From: Salinivirgaceae bacterium
GTDB lineage: Bacteria > Bacteroidota > Bacteroidia > Bacteroidales > SZUA-534
Length of the DNA: 64,000 nt
Assembly: GCA_017645945.1 (NCBI GenBank)
Contig: JAGCNL010000015.1
Location: 1-64,000 of the forward strand
Reading direction: 5' to 3'
This document shows positions 60,293 to 64,000 of this stretch, one piece after another (the first letter of the stretch is position 1; each line of letters starts with the position of its first letter). The translations under genes and the position numbers were made by a program. The notes below the pieces were generated by a model. That model was given only the letters and a program-made list of their open reading frames with translations, ran no database searches and was not told where the DNA came from.

Positions 60293-60353
60293 CCTATTGC
60301 AAGACAGGTGGTGCCGCCTTTATTTTGATGCAGCAAACAAAAAAATTACTGAA

Positions 60354-60630
60354 ATGAAAATTGGATTTTTTTGGCAGCAATACTTGCAGCATTTTGTGCA
60401 ACTTCAAAAGTGTCGGCACAAACTAATGGTGAGGAAACGTGACGTTTCCGACCAATGGTCAAGGAGGCGAAGTTGGAATTTACCGTAACGGTGTAAAGGT
60501 GGTTAACACCACGGCTCCAGCAGGCGCAACGCTCAACTACGCGCTGCGCGATTATGGTAAAGGCGACTACTCAATTGTTGTAAGTCAGGGGAATACGGTG
60601 GTTTATAGTAATAATGTAGTAGTAAAATGA
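60354..60630 (+). pseudogene. Broken copy of the small Ig-like secreted protein
   Basis: The ATG at 60354 opens a signal peptide that goes out of frame in a run of seven T; adding one T restores 'LAAILAAFCATSKVSAQTNG'. That frame stops in TGA just after 'GEET', and the C-terminal Ig-like part ('VTFPTNGQGGEVGIYRNGVK' to 'TVVYSNNVVVK') continues in yet another frame. The ~35-residue linker of the intact gene at 56921 is missing. Thus it has two frame breaks and an internal deletion, while the promoter and operator array are well kept. A sequencing slip at the T-run could explain only the first break. Confidence 0.75.
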
Positions 60631-60670
60631 AAAACGACTTTTTATGTATAACTTTTAAAATTAATATTTT

Positions 60671-61474
60671 ATGAAAAAACATTTTTTATTAGGCTTATTG
60701 GCCTGTGCAATTATTTCGTGTGACAATCAAGAAGAAAACAATTTTGCTGGTTGTGGCACAACCTTTGTGAAATATGTTTATAAAGGCATAGAGTATGCGG
60801 TGGAAATGAAAGAATTAAGTGATGGCTCGTTTGTGGAAGTTTCAGAAATGGCTCCAGAATTGGAGCAAGCATTATCGTTGCCTGCTCCCTATTTTGTCCA
60901 GGACTCGCTCGATACTGACAAGTTTTACTTATATGATTGTGTACCTCAGGATGTAAAAATCAGCGACGAAGAGAATACTCTTGTGGGCAAAATGGGCAAA
61001 CATATGGCTAAAGCGTGGAACGATGATGAATACGATAATGCAGGACTAGTGTACACTTATGATAGGGCAAACTATTTGGGAGATATATGTGTCTTTTTTA
61101 CTGTCCGAGAATCGAATTTTAATGCACGAATGATGATTGATGGAAAAAATACGCAATATTGGGGAATCAGATATTTGTCAGTTTACGGTGCAGAAGACAA
61201 AATCACATCCATTAGAGTGTATGCAAATAAAAGCGGACAGAAGTGTGGCTATTTTAACATTAGGTTTTTTGAAGATCCTAATTATGAGGGTTCTTGTATT
61301 GAGCTGAAATGTAATTTTATGGATGCATTAGATTGTTTTCCAACAGACGAACAATACATTTGTGATATGCAAGCAAATTTGAATAAAGTTATCCGGAAAA
61401 AACGGTTTTTAAGAAAAAACATAACATGGGATGACCGAATATCGTCACTTTATTATTACTATAAAAATTATTGA
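60671..61474 (+). CDS. Lipoprotein of unknown function
   Basis: 267 residues with a lipoprotein signal ending 'CAIISC' (Cys17). The mature part has no repeats; 'NYLGDICVFFTVRESNFNAR' and 'KITSIRVYANKSGQKCGYFN' look like beta strands, and there are five to six cysteines. I do not recognise the family. It begins 6 bases before the DUF4249 gene, in the same direction, and follows the broken Ig-like copy by 40 bases, so it may be expressed from the same control region. Confidence 0.6.
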   Translation: MKKHFLLGLLACAIISCDNQEENNFAGCGTTFVKYVYKGIEYAVEMKELSDGSFVEVSEMAPELEQALSLPAPYFVQDSLDTDKFYLYDCVPQDVKISDEENTLVGKMGKHMAKAWNDDEYDNAGLVYTYDRANYLGDICVFFTVRESNFNARMMIDGKNTQYWGIRYLSVYGAEDKITSIRVYANKSGQKCGYFNIRFFEDPNYEGSCIELKCNFMDALDCFPTDEQYICDMQANLNKVIRKKRFLRKNITWDDRISSLYYYYKNY

Positions 61475-61480
61475 TAATTA

Positions 61481-62434
61481 ATGATTTTCCGACATTTACT
61501 CCCGACTCTGTCTCTTATTGCCTTGCTATCATCGTGCGAAAAAGAGATTGAGTTGGCAACTAAAAGTAATAAGTGCATTGTCGCCAATGCGCTTATTACT
61601 GAAAATGAGCCCATTGCGATAAGGATTTTTAATGGGGTTGATTATATTGGCAAGAAAAGAAGCGAATTGTTGGAAAACGCAAATCTGACAGTTTATTGCA
61701 ATGGGGAGTTGTTGGAAGAAATCAACGGCATAAATAGCGACAGCAGCTACCGCACATCAGTTGTGCCAAAATTTGGAGAAATATATTCAATAAAAATTGA
61801 TTGCCAACATTATCCGACAGCAACCGCATCGGCAACCGTGCCAAATCCCATACAGATAAAAGTACTTCAGCCCGACAGTGTGCAGATGTTTGTCGACATT
61901 GATGGTTATAAAACCTATGAATCATCGGGAGAAGTCGTGTTGTCTGTAACCGACACAACCGATGAGTTACGCTATTATTTGCTAACCGTAACCGGATATG
62001 TTAAATATCCTGGCAACCCTGACACGGTAAAATACAGAATGACACCTGTTTACAATAATTTAACCGCACAACCGGCTTCGCTGTCCGATATAATGACACA
62101 CATGTTTGAATCGGCTGATGTGGAGCATGTTAAAGACAAAGAATATATTTTGTTTTCAAACCAGAATTGGCAGGGCAAATCCACAACGCTGCGTTTCGGG
62201 CTTTACAATTTTTCAGAAAAAGATGCTGACATTTATGTGATGGCGTTCGATGAGGAATATTATAAATATTTTATATCCAAAGAATTGCAAAGAAATGAGG
62301 ATGAAGAAAGTCTTATGTTCAGCGAGCCGGTCAGCATCTACTCAAATGTGAAAAACGGATTGGGGCTGTTTGCGGGCTATAGCATGGCTACAACAAAACT
62401 CTGCTCCGTCCGCGACACTATTTATGAGCATTGA
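61481..62434 (+). CDS. DUF4249 lipoprotein (TonB receptor partner)
   Basis: 317 residues with lipoprotein signal 'LSLIALLSSC' and the typical DUF4249 start 'KCIVANALITENEPIAIRIF', followed by a beta-rich region ('SYRTSVVPKFGEIYSIKIDC'). DUF4249 proteins are regularly encoded just before a TonB-dependent receptor in Bacteroidota, and are thought to act with it at the outer surface; here the receptor starts 12 bases later. The substrate is unknown. Confidence 0.85.
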   Translation: MIFRHLLPTLSLIALLSSCEKEIELATKSNKCIVANALITENEPIAIRIFNGVDYIGKKRSELLENANLTVYCNGELLEEINGINSDSSYRTSVVPKFGEIYSIKIDCQHYPTATASATVPNPIQIKVLQPDSVQMFVDIDGYKTYESSGEVVLSVTDTTDELRYYLLTVTGYVKYPGNPDTVKYRMTPVYNNLTAQPASLSDIMTHMFESADVEHVKDKEYILFSNQNWQGKSTTLRFGLYNFSEKDADIYVMAFDEEYYKYFISKELQRNEDEESLMFSEPVSIYSNVKNGLGLFAGYSMATTKLCSVRDTIYEH

Positions 62435-62446
62435 AAAAGGAATTAA

Positions 62447-64000
62447 ATGACATTTAAAATCAACAAATATGTCATTATACTGCTATTGCTTGTGTGCGGC
62501 AATATGACGATGGCGCAGAAACACACTATCAGCGGTGTTGTGCGAGATGCCGGAAGCGGCGAGTTGTTGCCATCGGCCAATGTCTATTTGAATTCTGGAG
62601 TTGGTACGGTTACCAACAATTACGGCTTTTTTGCCATCACAACAACCCATCCGGAAGTCATACTCAATGTCTCATACGTTGGTTATTCCGCATACAGTCA
62701 GACGTTTACAACCACCAAAGATACCGTTGTCGATATTAAAATGTTGTCTGACAATCAGATTGAGGAGGTGGTTGTTACTGACAATTCGAGCCAGTCGAGG
62801 TTGCGCTCGTCGCAATTCAATATTGCCAACATCACAATGAAAGAGGTGTCGCAACTACCCACATTGCTTGGCGAACACGATGTGCTGAAAGCCATGCAGA
62901 CAATGCCGGGCATAGGCTATGGTGCTGATGGTATGACAGGGCTCTACGTGCGTGGTGGCAGCCCCGACCAGAACTTGATTCTGCTCGATGGCGCACCAGT
63001 TTACAATGCCAACCATCTGTTCGGCTTTTTGTCGGTGTTCAATGCCGAAGCAATAAAATCGGTTTCGGTGCTCAAAGGCGGTTTTCCGGCGCGTTACGGC
63101 GGCAGGCTGTCGTCGGTGCTCGACATTCAGATGAAAGAGGGAAACATAAACGAGACACACGGAATGGCATCGGTGGGATTACTCTCGTCGCAATTGGCAG
63201 TTGAAGGGCCAATAAACGAAAAAACATCTTATTTGCTTGCTTTGCGCCGCGCCTATTTCGATTTGATAATGTGGCCAATGTGCAAAATATCTGATATAAG
63301 GGATGGTGTGGGAAAATCATCGGCAGGCTACCATTTTACCGACATCAACGCTAAAGTCAACCATCGGTTAGACACTAAAAGTCAGATATTTGCGAGTTTT
63401 TATTCTGGAATTGACAAATTCAGGTCAAAGTCGGAATTCCCGAGTGGTGGCTATGATGTGGATGACAGATTCAGGCTCAAATGGCAGAACCAAACGGCAA
63501 CTCTGCGATATAACCTCACCTTGGGCAACAAACTGTTTATGAATAGCTCGCTGATTTACAGTCGCTACAAATATTTTACAAAGTCATCTGTTCGCTACGA
63601 TTACTTTGAGAGCGACCGTTATGAGTATTCATCGGCGAAAAGTGAATCAGCGTTGCAAGATTGGGCGGCAAAGACTGATTTTGACTGGTACCCAACCGAA
63701 AACCATATTATTAAAACAGGCATCGGCATAACCCGTCACCGATTCTCGCCCGAACAAAGCGCATACGAGTCGGGCTACAGCAGAAATGCTTCATCCGTTG
63801 CCGACACTTCATACGGCACAAAAAAGGTGAAATCTGTCGATTTATCAACCTACATTGAAGACGATTGGACAATGACTAAATCGCTGAAAGCCAATGTAGG
63901 AACACGTTTGACTCTGTTCAATGTCGAAGGCCGCACGTACACCTCCGTCGAGCCTCGAGCATCGCTCTGCTACCTGATAAGCGACAATCTTTCGGTTAAG
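62447..64000 (+). CDS. TonB-dependent receptor, 5' part
   Basis: The frame is open from the ATG at 62447 to the right edge (518 codons); the gene continues outside. Signal peptide to 'MTMAQ', a carboxypeptidase-regulatory-like domain (~22-105; 'ISGVVRDAGSGELLPSANVY'), then the plug with 'GLYVRGGSPDQNLILLDGAP' and 'GGFPARYGGRLSSVLDIQMK', and the first barrel strands. It works with the DUF4249 lipoprotein just upstream. Substrate unknown. Confidence 0.9.
   Translation, partial: MTFKINKYVIILLLLVCGNMTMAQKHTISGVVRDAGSGELLPSANVYLNSGVGTVTNNYGFFAITTTHPEVILNVSYVGYSAYSQTFTTTKDTVVDIKMLSDNQIEEVVVTDNSSQSRLRSSQFNIANITMKEVSQLPTLLGEHDVLKAMQTMPGIGYGADGMTGLYVRGGSPDQNLILLDGAPVYNANHLFGFLSVFNAEAIKSVSVLKGGFPARYGGRLSSVLDIQMKEGNINETHGMASVGLLSSQLAVEGPINEKTSYLLALRRAYFDLIMWPMCKISDIRDGVGKSSAGYHFTDINAKVNHRLDTKSQIFASFYSGIDKFRSKSEFPSGGYDVDDRFRLKWQNQTATLRYNLTLGNKLFMNSSLIYSRYKYFTKSSVRYDYFESDRYEYSSAKSESALQDWAAKTDFDWYPTENHIIKTGIGITRHRFSPEQSAYESGYSRNASSVADTSYGTKKVKSVDLSTYIEDDWTMTKSLKANVGTRLTLFNVEGRTYTSVEPRASLCYLISDNLSVK

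Noticed and set aside
60354..60488. Programmed frameshift at the T7 run in the Ig-like copy
   Set aside because: A second frame break and a missing linker downstream show decay; a slip at the T-run alone would not restore a complete protein.

Overview
The window looks like Bacteroidota, most probably a member of Bacteroidales. The evidence is the promoter style (many genes are preceded by a TAnnTTTG -7 element), the near absence of Shine-Dalgarno sequences, lipoproteins and TonB-dependent receptors in pairs, a type IX secretion (T9SS) sorting tail, type III glutamine synthetase, and the conserved block nadK / outer-membrane proteins / uppS / bamA / ompH / murI. No rRNA, tRNA, CRISPR array or complete insertion sequence was seen. 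Both ends cut genes.

Region by region. 1-9.5 kb: tail of an SLC13-type permease and a STAS protein; an efflux adaptor plus TolC pair without a pump; a tandem universal stress protein; a cation diffusion facilitator; a bile-acid/sodium-symporter-like carrier; a Sde182-like lipoprotein; an unknown gene. 9.7-12.6 kb: a TPP riboswitch followed by a TonB-dependent receptor, probably for thiamin. 12.6-21.3 kb: a 2568-residue T9SS-exported surface protein with 19 InlB-type repeats and its outer-membrane-barrel neighbour. 21.6-31 kb: dapF and the ammonia-assimilation genes gltD, gltB and glnN; glnN has a long leader with a small Asn-rich ORF, a terminator and a competing antiterminator pairing. 31-36 kb: a HAD phosphatase, two tandem TPR/beta-propeller proteins and murI. 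36-47 kb: cell-envelope and NAD genes (two ompH, bamA, uppS, three barrel proteins, nadK, rlpA, yihY, nadC, DUF4783). 47-53.6 kb: a Fic protein with duplicated operator-like dyads, rlmH, a very large sensor kinase and pssA.

53.8-61.5 kb is an AT-rich accessory stretch. It opens with an AbiF-type HEPN protein preceded by its own promoter, a ~98-nt structured RNA and an intrinsic terminator, the layout of an RNA antitoxin/toxin pair. A membrane-anchored TPR/HTH regulator then diverges from a cluster holding a small Ig-like secreted protein, a C10 (streptopain-like) protease and lipoproteins. The control region of that cluster, two palindromes TGTTCCC-N3-GGGAACA exactly 41 bp apart, is duplicated 3.4 kb downstream in front of a broken copy of the small secreted protein. 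An HNH-like gene with an atypically perfect Shine-Dalgarno lies between them. 61.5-64 kb: a DUF4249 lipoprotein and the start of its TonB-dependent receptor.

The most notable candidates are the abiF RNA/toxin module, the putative attenuator of glnN, and the duplicated operator array beside the transmembrane regulator. All functions are read from sequence patterns and family knowledge; no search or folding program was run.
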